From assembly GCA_007922305.1 (NCBI GenBank), contig ML677334.1, forward strand, positions 24,101,074 to 24,165,073: DNA of 64,000 nt, given 5' to 3'. This DNA comes from Dermatemys mawii (lineage: Eukaryota > Chordata > Testudines > Dermatemydidae). The number at the start of each line of letters is the position of its first letter. Within the stretch, counting starts at the first letter, position 1. Shown here piece by piece: positions 44,868 through 56,291 of this stretch. The translations under genes and the position numbers were made by a program. Below the pieces are notes generated by a model that worked only from the letters and a program-made list of their open reading frames with translations, was not told the origin of the DNA and did no database searches.

Positions 44868-44899
44868 GTGAGGGGTAGACATTCAGCCTCCTGGTGCTG

Positions 44900-47538
44900 G
44901 CTGAGTGCGAAGCTCACCTCAGCCATGACCAGGGACCCGTGACTGCCGTCTCCGGCATTCGTGTAAAAGAGTGGCTCATTGAGGCTGAAATTCCTGCTAT
45001 GATTTGCACATTGTCAATTTTGCTTAAAGTGTTAGTGTAATTTATTGCCTATTTCATGGGTTTAAAATTAGGGGTTGATGCATAGTTTATAGGCAATTGT
45101 AAGGGGCTCTCATACAGTGTTGATGGCAGAAGATGAGTCAATACTATTTTAGGCTCTCTGCGGCCATTGACAGATAAATTGTAGAACCAGCCAGTCTTTG
45201 AATTCCAAAATTTAGACTTGGGGACTATTGAGTTGTCATCATGGTATTATTCATAACAAGATTAGGGGAGTAACAGGAGTTATACATGCCTATGGAATTA
45301 TAGTACCTATACACACCTATGAAGAATCACGTACACTCCTCTTGACTAGATTGTAATTTTACAATCTACCCAGATTAAGGGGGTAGCACAGCCATGAAAT
45401 GACCAGCGATTCAAAGTCACTGTTCTTCCCTTGTTCTGGAGAGAGGAGAAAATTGTTTCACACCTTTTCACGGAGCATCTTACTTTGCCCGAACGCCTGG
45501 CCAGTTACTGTGCCTGGTGAGTTTGGAGGCTAAGGGGCAGACAGTGACCTAGGGATTTGCCTACTCCCTGCGCAATCCGTCCATTTGTTCACAAGGAGAA
45601 TATTGGACAAGTGAGTCTTCCATTTGCTCTTCCATTCACTGCTTGAGTCATGTTCTAAGTAGGGCTGAGGAGCATAGCCCAGTAAAGGCTGTGACAGTTT
45701 GACCCTATGTGTGCAAAGCAAGAGATAAGATTTATTGGTTTGAATTATTGATTTCTAATGATTTAGGTAAAAAGGCAAAGAAAAAAGTAGATAACTGAAC
45801 TATATTGTTCTACATAGGGGTCATAGTTCTAAAATTTGTTTGGGCCACATTCTGCCTCCTTGCCTTGAATAGTAACTTATTGTATATGTAGTCTTATTTG
45901 GTCAACTCTAAAAATAATATAACACTGTTTGAACTCCTGACCCTTCTGAAGTCAATGAAAACACTCCTACTGATCCATTGTGACTAAGGATGCAGAATCT
46001 GAACTTTTATTTTTAAAGTAGGTGGAATAATATAAAAGGAATGCAACTGGTATAAGAACTCATTCTCAGTGCTGTGCTTGTTCCACTAGACCACACTGAT
46101 CTCTGACTGCATCAGTTAAACATTCATCTTGCTCATTAGAGGTCCACTGGCCTATGTATGCACTATCTTGTTTTCTTGGTTGTATTTGTTATCATTGAGA
46201 AATACCAGAAGTTTTAACTAGAAAACATATTACTAAATTCATATATAGTATTCCTCCACTCTCATACTTTTATAAAAAATCAGAGAAATAAAAAGGAGAA
46301 AAACTTTGTAAATAGTTGAACATGTAGTTTGCCTTCAATATTATTATGAACACTAGAAACCTGGTAACTTCAAAGTAACTCAGTCCAAGAATGCATACTG
46401 TATAGTGTATTTTAATTACATGCTGCCCTTTTAAGTAAAATGCTATAATGTTGTCTTGAATTTTTCTCATGCATCATAAATATAATATTTCTCAGTTTTG
46501 ATGTTACACTTGTAAAGTATAGTCCTCAGGCTACATGAAAAGAATTATCAAACTTTTTCACTGTTACTGAATTGCTTTTTAAATTTGTTAAAATAATATT
46601 TTATTTAATCCACTATCAGCTATCTACCTTGAAGTCTGCAATGGATGAGAGCTCGGCCTATAAAATCATAAATGTTGAAGATTGGTAATCTAAAGAGTGT
46701 TTTCTATCTAGCTACCTGCCAGACCAGTGTATAGGCCTACACATGGGATGAATCATGTATCAACCTGATACTATACTTTTAGTCAAAAGATGTAGCAATC
46801 CTATAGGACCCTGTTTATAGGAATTAAGATGTCCTTCCATACTGATACATAACTTCCATTCACTTCTCCGGAGAAACGTGTCTGGCAAGCATCATTATAG
46901 TTCTAAGGCATATGTTGACAAAAGGCAATGTTCAGATTGTTTTTATAAAATTGTACTTTAGTTTGAAAAATTGTTCTACCTTGGCAGTGTTTTTAACTGT
47001 AAACCTTTAAGCTCTTCAATGTTGGTTTCTGCTGTAGTTTTGGTGTGCCAATATTTTACTAGCATTTCAATGCAGTGTCAGTAAATTACATGAGTAAATT
47101 ACATTTGTGTAGAGTTTGTTAAATTGAAGCACAGCAGTTAAATATTGCATCCCTGTATATTTTGAAAGTCATTTGTTCGAGATGCTTCAAATATATAGGA
47201 AAAAATGATATTTGTGACTCTCCATGAGCTGAAAAATAAACAATATAGTAATAGAGATGTACCTATATGTTACATAAGTTGTATTATAAGTTTATAGTTC
47301 AGATGTTTTGGATCTTTTATGATTAAAGGCATATAAACATGCAATATTAATAAATATTGCACACTATATCTGTCTGTAACAGTTATAAAATGTGGGCTTC
47401 CCATTTCACCCAGATGAAAAGATTTGTAATAGTTGTTTCTAATCTTTGTTTTGATTTTCATTTCTTCCCCTCCTGCCCCGCATTTAAATCCTTTCAAGTG
47501 TTTGGAAGAGGAGACTTTACAGATTGTTTAGAGTTTTT
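44900..47538. other. Upstream flank of EEF1E1, no recognised feature
   Basis: AT-rich intergenic sequence without a convincing coding block, RNA gene or terminal repeat. Confidence 0.45.
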
Positions 47539-47920
47539 GGGTATGTCTACACTACAAACTTATGTCGATTTTGTTAAGATCAATTTTGTAAAGCAGACTG
47601 TATAAAATTGATTTTGTGCATCCACACTAAACACAGTAAGTCGGCATTGTTCGTCCACACTACAGTGGGAAGCGTCGACATAGCGAGTGGTGCACTGTGG
47701 GTACCTATCCCACAGTTCCCGGAGTCCCAGCAGGCACCATTTCGAGTGGTGCACTGTGGGTAGCCATCCCACAGTTCCCAGAGTCCCAGCAGACGCCATT
47801 TTGAGCTTTCTCCGTTCCCAAACCCACCCACCCCACAGTGCCCCTCCTGCTGTGAAAGCAACTGCAAACAGTCATTTTGCGCGCTTTTACTGCCTGAGCT
47901 GACGCCATAGCAGTGGAAGC

Positions 47921-49242
47921 ATGGAGCCTGCTCGGGTAACCACTGCAGTAATGGCCGTTGTGAATACTTCGTGCATTGTTGTGGACTTTATGCTGTATCG
48001 TATGCATAAGAATGCGATCAGGAGACAACTGCGCTATCAGGAGAGTGAAGACAGTGATGAGGACATCATGGACATGGACACTGACTCTTTTGACAGTAAG
48101 GGGCCCGACAACCTGGCAATTTTGGTGGCAATGGGGCAGGCTCATGCTCCGGAACGCCGAATCTGGGCCAGGGAAACAAGCACTGACTGGTGGGATGGCG
48201 TAGTGCTGTGGGTCTGGGATGACTCGCAGTGGCTCAGAAACTTTTGCCTGAGAAAGGCACGTTCATGGAACTTTGTGACTTGCTTTCCCCTGCCCTCCAG
48301 CGCGAGAATACCAAAATGAGAGCAGCCCTCACAGTTCAGAAGTGAGTGGCGATAGCCCTATGGAAGCTTGCAACACCAGACAGCTACCGGTCAGTCGCGA
48401 ATCAATTCGGAGTGGGTAAATCTATAGTGGGAGCTGCTGTGACGCAAGTATCCAGGGCAATCATTGATCTGCTGCTATCCAGGGTTGTGTGTCTGGGAAA
48501 CGTGCAGGCTATAGTAGATGGCTTTGCCGCGCTGGGATTCCCTAACTGTGGGGGGGCTATAGATGGCACTCATCCCTATCTTGGCACCAGACAATGAGGG
48601 CGCAGAGTACAGAAGCCGCAAGGGGTATTGTTCAATGGTCATGCAAGCACTGGTTGACCACAAGGGACGTTTCACCAACATATGCGTGGGATGGCAGGGA
48701 AAGGTTCATGACGCTCGTGTGTTCAGGAACTCCAGGCTGTATAGACAGCTGACGCAAGGGACTTTCTTCCCAGACCAGAAAATTACTGTGGGGGGTGTTG
48801 AAATGCCGATCGTTATCCTTGGAGACGCAGCCTACCCTTTAATGCCCTGGCTTATGAAGCCATACACAGGATCCCTGGACAAGAGTCAGGAGCTGTTCAA
48901 CTATAGGCTGAGCAAGTGCAGAATGGTTGTGGAGTGCGCATTTGGCCGTCTGAAAGCCAGGTGGAGAATCCTACTTGCTCAGACCTCAGCGAAAGAAATG
49001 TGCTCATTGTTATTGCTGCTTGCTGTGTGCTCCACAATCTCTGTGAGAGCAAGGGTGAGACGTTTATGGCGGAGTGGAAGGCAGAGGCAAATGTCCTGTC
49101 CACTACTTACAAGCAGCCAGACACCAGGGCCAGTACAAGAGCGCACCAGGAAGCGCTGCTCCTCAGAGAAGCCTTGAAAAACAGTTTTGTGACTGGCCAA
49201 AATGCTGTTGAAAACTCGCTCCCTTGCTCTGCTCTGCGATAA
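47921..49242 (+). pseudogene. Broken Harbinger transposase (third copy)
   Basis: It starts MEPARVTTAVMAVVNTSCIV (ATG 47921). HARBI1-like blocks follow: STDWWDGVVLWVWDDSQWLR, SYRSVANQFGVGKSIVGAAV, FPNCGGAIDGTH, IVILGDAAYPLMPWLMKPYT, VVECAFGRLKARW. All three catalytic residues are retained. The frame is broken near 48255, near 48570 and near 48970, and a TGA lies at 48343-48345. The product ends at 49242 (SALR, stop). It is not functional as it stands, but the small number of lesions points to moderately recent decay. Confidence 0.9.
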
Positions 49243-49438
49243 GCCTCCTGCCATCCTTATTCCCTTCCCCCTCATTTGCGGAGTAAATAAAGTCCCTTTT
49301 TTAAAAAGCATGCATTCTTTAATGATTCTTCACAAACAAAGGGGAAGACTGGCAAGGTAGCCCAGAAGGGGTGGGTGAGGAGGAAAACCAGTCGGTGTGG
49401 TGGATGGGAGAAGGGGGGGACAAAGACACAGCACATTT

Positions 49439-49918
49439 TTATAACTTGTCTGATAAACTGAGCCGCATGCTGCTTGTGTTGTATTGTGGGGTAGAGTGGG
49501 TTGGTTCCCGGAGCCTCCCCCCCCCCGCGCGCGTTCTCACTCCGCATCTGGGTGGGGAGGCAATGGAACTTGGGGAGGAGGGGAGGTGGTTACACAGGGG
49601 CAATCTTTGGTCCTGATGAAGCTCCACCAGACACCGGAGCATATCACTCTGATCCTCCATTATCTGCAGCATTGCTTCCATCCTCCTTTCTTCCCGCTCC
49701 TGCCATCTCTCCTCCCGTGCTGCTACTGCTGCCCTAGATATGCTCTGGGACTCTAAAATTTTTTCTCTCCATGCTTTGTTTTGAGCTGCCTCACTGCGCG
49801 AGAAATTCATGAGCTCGGCAAACAAATCTTCTCTTGTGCACTTCCTTCTCCTCCTCATCTGCGCTAGCCTCTCCGAAGGGGCTGTTAGCGGGTGGGGGGG
49901 AGAGGAGGACCACGCTGG
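49439..49918 (-). pseudogene. Harbinger Myb-like gene, second exon only
   Basis: The acceptor TTCCTCCTACAG (AG at 49920-49919) opens a frame starting PAWSSSPPHPLTAPSERLAQ. It continues through a basic segment (MRRRRKCTREDLFAELM) and a coiled-coil-like Arg/Glu stretch (RAAVAAREERWQEREERRME) to a stop at 49439. This matches the layout of exon 2 of the intact gene at 24011-24579 (RLRRLRKRPRRSKEDL). Upstream on the minus strand (50100-50827) only intron-like and terminal sequence is present, and no WxxxEVLDLI-type Myb exon is seen. The partner protein therefore cannot be made from this copy. Confidence 0.75.
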
Positions 49919-50829
49919 CTGTAGGAGGAAAGAAGGAAAAAGGTTATAAGATAGATACATTCTCCAGAACAATGGGAACAGTCTTTCACGATGAAACAAA
50001 GTATTCACAGAGTGCATATGCTTTCTGTACAAGGTCGCATTTTGCACCTTAAATTGAGTGCCTGTAGCTTTCCTGTACAGACATCACATCAGGCACTCTC
50101 TCTCCCAGGGCCAGGCAACAGAAACCACCATGCAGGTAAGCCACATTCTTTCGGTTTGAACCACACTCTTTACAACAATGCTCTCCTTTCCCACAGTAAA
50201 CACCCCCACACCGCGTGGCTCCCTGCTCCTGCAACACAAGCAGCCCCCAGCCCAAGCTGCTGTTCTCATGGAGGTTTCTCTCCCCCGCCACAAACACACA
50301 CATGCCCCCAACACAAGCAGCCCCCAGCGTTTTCTCTTCCAACCCCCTTACCCAGCTCTTTTGCGCTGGTTGGTCTCCTGTGCTGATGAGCTCTGCATGG
50401 TGCCTTGTGCTGAGGAGCTCTGCATGGTGAGTGTCCTGTGCAGGTGAGCTCGCCACGCTGGCCAAACAGGAAATGAAATTCAAATATTCCTGGGGCTTTT
50501 CCTGTCTACCTGGCCAGAGCAGCAAGTTGAGACTGCTGTCTAGAGCGGTCACAGAGCAGCAAGTTGAGACTGCTGTCCAGAGCAGTCACAATGGAGCACT
50601 ATGGGACAGCTCCCGGAGGCCAGTAAAGTCTGCATGCGTCCACACTAAGCCACAGTCGACCCGGAGACGTCGATTTAAGCGTTACTCCCTTGGTTTTGGT
50701 GGAGTACAGAAATCGATTTTGAGGGCCCTTTAAATCAACTTAAATGGCTACTGTGTGTGGATGGGTGCAGGGTTATGTCGATTTAATGGCACTAAAGTCG
50801 ACATTAACTTGTAGTGTAGACCAGGCCTT

Positions 50830-53495
50830 TATAATGATTTTCTCTTGACCTAAAGGCTGCTTGGCAATATTTGTAATTGTCTTTTCTCATGAACAGTTTT
50901 CCATCATTCCAGTAGGTGGAGCTTTGTGATTAAGTCTGCAAAAGAAACTTGACCCAAAGTAAAATAATTCACCACAGGGTGGGCGGGAGAAGAGGGATAT
51001 GATGAAGTGCACTTTGCTTAGAGGTATCAATGTCCTGTATGCATGCTTGATACACAAAAATCTGTATCAAGACTCTCACTCTCAATGAAAATAACTTGAA
51101 AAAAATAGATCCTGTCAAATGGAACACTGCTCTAATCTGCTGTTATCATAGTCAAGTTTTAAATCTAAAATACCTGAGGTTATAAATTAAATGTCAAATA
51201 TAATTAATTTGGCACTTGAAACATGAAGTGGATGACTGTCCTTTGCAGAAAGCCTGACAGCTTTATGTATGTCACATTGGTATCCGTTAAAATGAGCTTT
51301 ACATGCCAGAAAATCCTAGTGTGTCATATTGCTGTTAGCTGTACCATAATTTTGTCAATGTAACTTTAAGTCTCAACATTGTTCTTGCATTAATTGTCTG
51401 AGGCTTCTGAAAAAATATTATAAATAGGTATTGTGTATCTAATCTATTGATCTATGCTAAATGCTGGTTTTATTATAAATAGAATGTGCAATGTGCTACT
51501 TATTGTATTACATTCTATCCTGCAAATACCTTCTGGTATGTGTCTGTATTTTATATATATTATACATATAAGACAAATCGTCTGCCCTGTGCTGAACCTG
51601 GACCCAGACCTATTGTAGTTACAGTTGGGATACAATCCTTCTACTATCTTCTGAACTCTGCAGTAACATCCACATCCCCTGCATTCTCTCTCTGCAGGGA
51701 GGTTTTTGTGGTAGATATATGTAATCTAAGATTGATTGACTCTACTCCTTCTCCAGCCCACCCTCCCTATGTGTCCCTCATAAACAGAATGGCCACAACG
51801 GACCCTGTGTGCATCCCATGCTTCCATCTTGCACAATGGAATTGCACTGGTTACACTGCTTATTTATTCATATATATCCATAGGGAAATGGAGGGGATAG
51901 GATTTGCCCTGTAGACATTTATCTTATATAGTAATGTTGAATATTGTTTATTGATTTTATTTCCAACTTTCCTAATCTAATCTTTATAATTAGTATAAAG
52001 AATGGCAGTTTCTCTGCACTTCTGACCAAATATTTATCAAGGAATCCTGTGAAAAAAATGTGATCATATAATTGAAGAGTATATCACACATTAAAGACTA
52101 TATCATAAACAAGGAGGCTGAATTAAGCTTGCTTACTGGCAATGTTCTTTTAACTTTTTTGTGTTTAATACACGTACAGTGTGTGTGTGTGTATATATAA
52201 AATTGCATAACCCTACATATAGTTGGTTTCTATTTCTTTTGCTAGCTGCAACAGGTTTTGATTTCTTCTCTTCCATGCAGTGGGTTTTGGATTAGCAATT
52301 CCCCACATTTGAAAGGGTTTAATTGACAGCCAGGAGATTAAAAAGCCCAAAATTTTCTCTTCAGTGAAAATCTTGTAAACTAAATAAATGCATTTATGTA
52401 AATGTTTTATTGGTGCCCATACCTAAAGTACATAGAAGGTTCCTTTCGTAATTAAAAATAAAGATTTACACACTATAAACCTTTAAATTTGAAAGAAAAA
52501 TAAAAGCTTTGCATACTAACTGCATAGCAACCATTCAGTAGCAACTATGGGACCCAAACCTAGATGAGCAACCAAAACTTTGATTAAAGAAATTGTGAGT
52601 TTTGGGTGCAAAAGAAATGCATGCATTTGCAGGGGATTTCCAGGCCTGTCCCTTTCAACACTGGCAGTACAGCTAGCCAGTAGTCATCTTGCTCTGCTTG
52701 TACATCCCTGTTCCTTCCATGGGATGGTGGAATTGGGAATAGAAAGCAAGGTGCAGAAGTTAGTGTTGCTCTGAACAGCACTTATTTTCATGGACTCTTC
52801 TGCTGGAAAATGTGGGTTCTCCGGAAGAGCATGCTGTCTAAACAGCTGTTCCACAGCACCATTCTCTTCCTGTCAGATGTGCCCCTTGCTTTTCTGTGGC
52901 ACTGTAATATAGAAGGTCTTATGTGGGCTGGTGTGTATGTATCACAGAACAGTCATCTCTCTTCTCCTTCCCTGTGAATTCCATCTCTCCTCCATTCCAC
53001 CAACTTTGCCTCTAATTTGCCTGCTCTGTACTGCATAGCAAAGAATATGCTTCGAGCCCCAAATCTATGTTAAGATTTAATGCTAAGTACTGTCAAAGCT
53101 ATACGTTTCCAGGCAATAATCAGGTGAATTCAAAAATAACACTGAAGCTAAGATTAATAGTCTTTGTCTTTTTGCACTGCATTATAACAAGACTTAGTCT
53201 GAAGGTTGGGTGGGTTTTTTTGAGGCTGTTTGAATAGCCAGGAGTTGATTTTAGCCTACGAACATTTGAAGTGGCAATCCTCCCTCTCTACTGCCAATAC
53301 CCTTACTCCCAAAGTGCAACCCCAGAAGCAGAACAAGTGAGATTTGTCACATTCCAGAGGAGGCTGATCTCATGTACACATATAGAGTCCAATTCAGCAA
53401 AGCACTGAAGCATGTGCTTCATTCTATTGGTGCTAGTGTGGCAGTAGGATGCTTTTGTCCCATCACCAAATCCACTAATGAAACCTCACTTCATA
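50830..53495. other. Intergenic, no recognised feature
   Basis: AT-rich, with a short GT/AT microsatellite near 52180-52200. No gene or defined element was identified. Confidence 0.4.
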
Positions 53496-53772
53496 GGCCT
53501 GGTCTACACTTGGTGGGGGAAGGGCGGGGGGAGAATCAGTCTAAGTTATGCAACTTCAGCTATGTGAATAACTTAGCTGAAGTAGATGTACTTAGATCTA
53601 CTCACTGTGGTGTCGGTGTCTACTCTGCCTGCACACCTCACAGCGGTGGAGTACAGGAGTTGATGGGAGACCGCTCGGGGGTTGATTTATCACATCTAGA
53701 CTAGATGCAGTAAATCGACCCCCACTGCATTGATCGCTGCCTGCCAATTCGGCGGGTAGTATAGACATACCC
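53496..53772 (-). mobile_element. 277-bp Harbinger-type miniature element
   Basis: The left end GGCCTGGTCTACACTTGGTG and right end (inverted) GGGTATGTCTATACTAC match both ends of the Harbinger at 47539-50827. The interior matches 18331-18584 inverted: 'cttcagctatgtgaataacttagctgaagt' and 'ttgatttatcacatctagac', 'ggcgggtagtatagac'. The flanks are ATA (53493-53495) and TTA (53773-53775), near the TWA target. It is non-coding. Confidence 0.85.
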
Positions 53773-53775
53773 TTA

Positions 53776-55679
53776 TTTTCTCTCTCCCTTCTTCTGATAC
53801 TGTTTCCATTGGAATGCATGGTGTTACATTTGGGCCCCAATTAGGCTGTGGCTCTGGTCTGAAGTTCAGCTGCAGAGCCAAACCTAGATAAGGGTTTGAT
53901 AACTCCAAAAACTTGTCAGCTATTTTCAGGAGATTTAGGGTCAAAGCAGAGTTGGTTTTGGATGGAAGGGCCAGTTTACAACTTTTAAAAAAAAGTTAGG
54001 TTTATATTAAAAAAAAAATCTGATATCCTAACAAAGATAATGCGGTTGTTTCAGAAAGGAAAATTCAAAGTGTCAGACAATGATTGCATCTCTCATGAGG
54101 TAAAAGATGGATTTATGTTTAATGGACATTATCTGAATTTAGAAGACCTGTATTCTATCATCTTTTCAGCTCACACCCATAGATCAAATACACCATCCCT
54201 TACCGCTTTTTTGTCTTCCAGAATTAAAGATTTCATCAAAGGAAAAAACTCACTAAATTTTATTTGTTCAATGGGGTTCAGCAGTAAGGAAATGAGAAAA
54301 AGAGCTAAAGTTAGCCACAGAATGGACCAAGTCATAGCTGGTGTTAACTCCATTCCTGATTAACCCAACAAGTTGTTTGTCCCTTTAATTAGAGGGAAAT
54401 AAATGCTAGATTCTTCCATCTAAGTTTTTGAAAACAAACACAATTATAACTTAATCACTGCCCGCAGGCTGTTGTTTGGGGTATGCAGTATTTGCATAAT
54501 ACAGACTCCTGTGATGAAAACATGAGGTTATTTTCAGCATGCATGCTCAGTAACATGTTACATTACCTGGGATTAATGCTATTCTTTGTTCTGTATAGCC
54601 CATGTTGTGCAGCAGATGCATTCTGAATATACACTAGATGGCAGGAAGCTCAGATGTATAAAACAAACTTGGCTGGATCATACTACAGCTTTCTCTTTTG
54701 ATTCTAGAAAAGATCAACTGGTCTTCCATAAGACTTACACGGAAGCACTCTTCGATCACTATTAGACGTGTATGTAGTCAGCAGACAAGCAGATGATCTA
54801 GCCCTCTCCCCACAGGACACCAGGCCATGTTGTTTTCAAAAGGATTACTTTTGCCTTGTAGCCAACAAAGAGAAGATGCCCACTCAGTAGCATCTCGATC
54901 AGTAGCAGCTGTTGTTTGGAATGACGCTTGTGTTAGAGAAGCGAATGTGTTAAAGAAGTGCTGTCAGCACCTAAGGCAGATTCTGATGGCTCATCTTCAC
55001 CACTAGACTCCTGTATTTGCCCCGCAGGAGATGATGGCAGCTTGTCGCAAAATTTTTGTAATGTAACATCTTTCCAATGCTCTGTGTTTGCCCCAGGATG
55101 AAAGATGCCCTCATGTTCCCCTTAAAGTGAGGGTCTGGTTATGTTGTCAGCAAACACAGTGGTGCTCATTCTGAAACACAGATTTTATCCTTGGATCTCT
55201 TGGGAATTGTAGTGACAAAGCCAAATTCAGTGCTTGTAGAAGATGGTGCAACTCCCATTTGGCCCCAGACACTGTCAGTATAACAGAAGTGGTTTCAGGG
55301 TTTGTATCAAATTCTTTTTTGGTGTCCTCAAGGAAAAGTGTATTTGAAGTAAGATTTTGCATCAGTCTTAGTCTACACTTAAGACACAGTTGAGTCTCAG
55401 AGGGCTCTAACTCAATACCAATTTTTAAAAAACCAACAACCTAGTTTCCTTCGTTATTTGTCCTATTTGACACGGTTTGATGTACACATGTATTGCTTTT
55501 ATCTACTCAAGAAGCCTACTCACTGTAAAGTTTTAGCCTGCCACATTTGGGCTTCCTGTCAGAGCATATGTAGTAAATTGTTACATCTCTTCCAGCTTCA
55601 ATTTTTAACTGTTGTAGCTTTTAGTCTATTTCTACAATACAATAAGAACCACATCTTAGTATAGTTCCTGGTTAGGAAG
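53776..55679. other. Intergenic, no recognised feature
   Basis: AT-rich. A plus-strand frame at 54040-54363 (107 codons) shows no recognisable domain and no supporting context. Confidence 0.4.
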
Positions 55680-55725
55680 TGTCTATCCTAAATCAGAGGG
55701 GTAGCCGTGTTAGTCTGGAATTGCA

Positions 55726-56291
55726 GAAGTGACAAAGAGTCCTGTGGCACCTTAAAGACTAACTGAAATTTTTTCAGAGCATGAGCTTTCGTGGGCTAAT
55801 ACCCACTTCGTCGGATGCATGCAGTGGAAGTATCCAGGGGCAGGTATAAATAGGTAGGCAAGAACCAGGTGGGAGATAACAAGGTTAGTCCAATCAGGCT
55901 GAACCAGCTTGTTATCTCTAATCAGGGAGGGTGAGGTGTTCCTCTAGCAGCTGAACTGGAGGTGTGAATAGCGAGAGAAGAAAAGCTGCTTTTGTAGTTA
56001 GCTAGCCATTCAAAATCTCTATTCAGTCCCAAATTGATAGTGTCAAATTTGCAAATGAATTGCAGCTCTGCAGTCTCTCTTTGCAGTCTGGACTTGAAGT
56101 TTTTTTGCTGCAAAATGCTGACCTTTAAATCTTCTATGGTGTGTCCGGTGAGGTTGAAGTGCTCTCCTACAGGTTTTTGAATATTGCCATTCCTGATATC
56201 TGATTTGTGTCCATTTATCCTTTTTCGTAGGGACTGTCCAGTTTGGCCGATGTACATAGCAGAGGGACATTGCTGGCACATAATGGCGTAT
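55726..56291 (-). repeat. Left inverted terminal copy of the Penelope-like element (566 bp)
   Basis: Reverse complement of 57829-58394, same length. On the minus strand it encodes the GIY-YIG part again (YAIMCQQCPSAMYIGQTGQS onward to the same C-terminus). The 56419-55922 minus frame is therefore a mirror of the real C-terminus. Confidence 0.95.
55777..55814 (-). ncRNA. Hammerhead-ribozyme-like motif in the left inverted copy
   Basis: Exact mirror of the motif at 58306-58343, on the minus strand, with the same C-for-U core change. The two motifs face outward from the element, one on each strand. Confidence 0.6.

Larger units (their letters stand above)
43880..44900. promoter_or_regulatory. 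CpG-rich promoter region of EEF1E1
   Basis: CpG and G+C density rise sharply here against an AT-rich, CpG-poor background, most of all at 43900-44330. The region covers EEF1E1 exon 1 and extends upstream. ATTGG (CCAAT on the EEF1E1 strand) occurs near 44416 and 44469. I see no convincing TATA box. This is the layout of a broadly expressed, possibly bidirectional, CpG-island promoter. Confidence 0.75.
47539..50827. mobile_element. 3.29-kb Harbinger element, defective (third copy)
   Basis: The left end GGGTATGTCTACACTACAAA and the right end (inverted) GGCCTGGTCTACACTACAAG are inverted repeats extending to a shared TTATGTCGA/TTAATGTCGA. TTT flanks both sides (47536-47538, 50828-50830). It contains a broken transposase on plus (47921-49242) and the second exon of a Myb-like gene on minus (49918-49439). 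No Myb domain exon is found. Gene order is convergent, as in the copy at 22-26 kb, but flipped. The ends match those of the miniature elements at 18.3 and 53.5 kb. Confidence 0.87.

Noticed and set aside
54040..54363. 107-codon plus frame starting at an ATG
   Set aside because: No domain, no promoter or splice context, AT-rich composition expected by chance.
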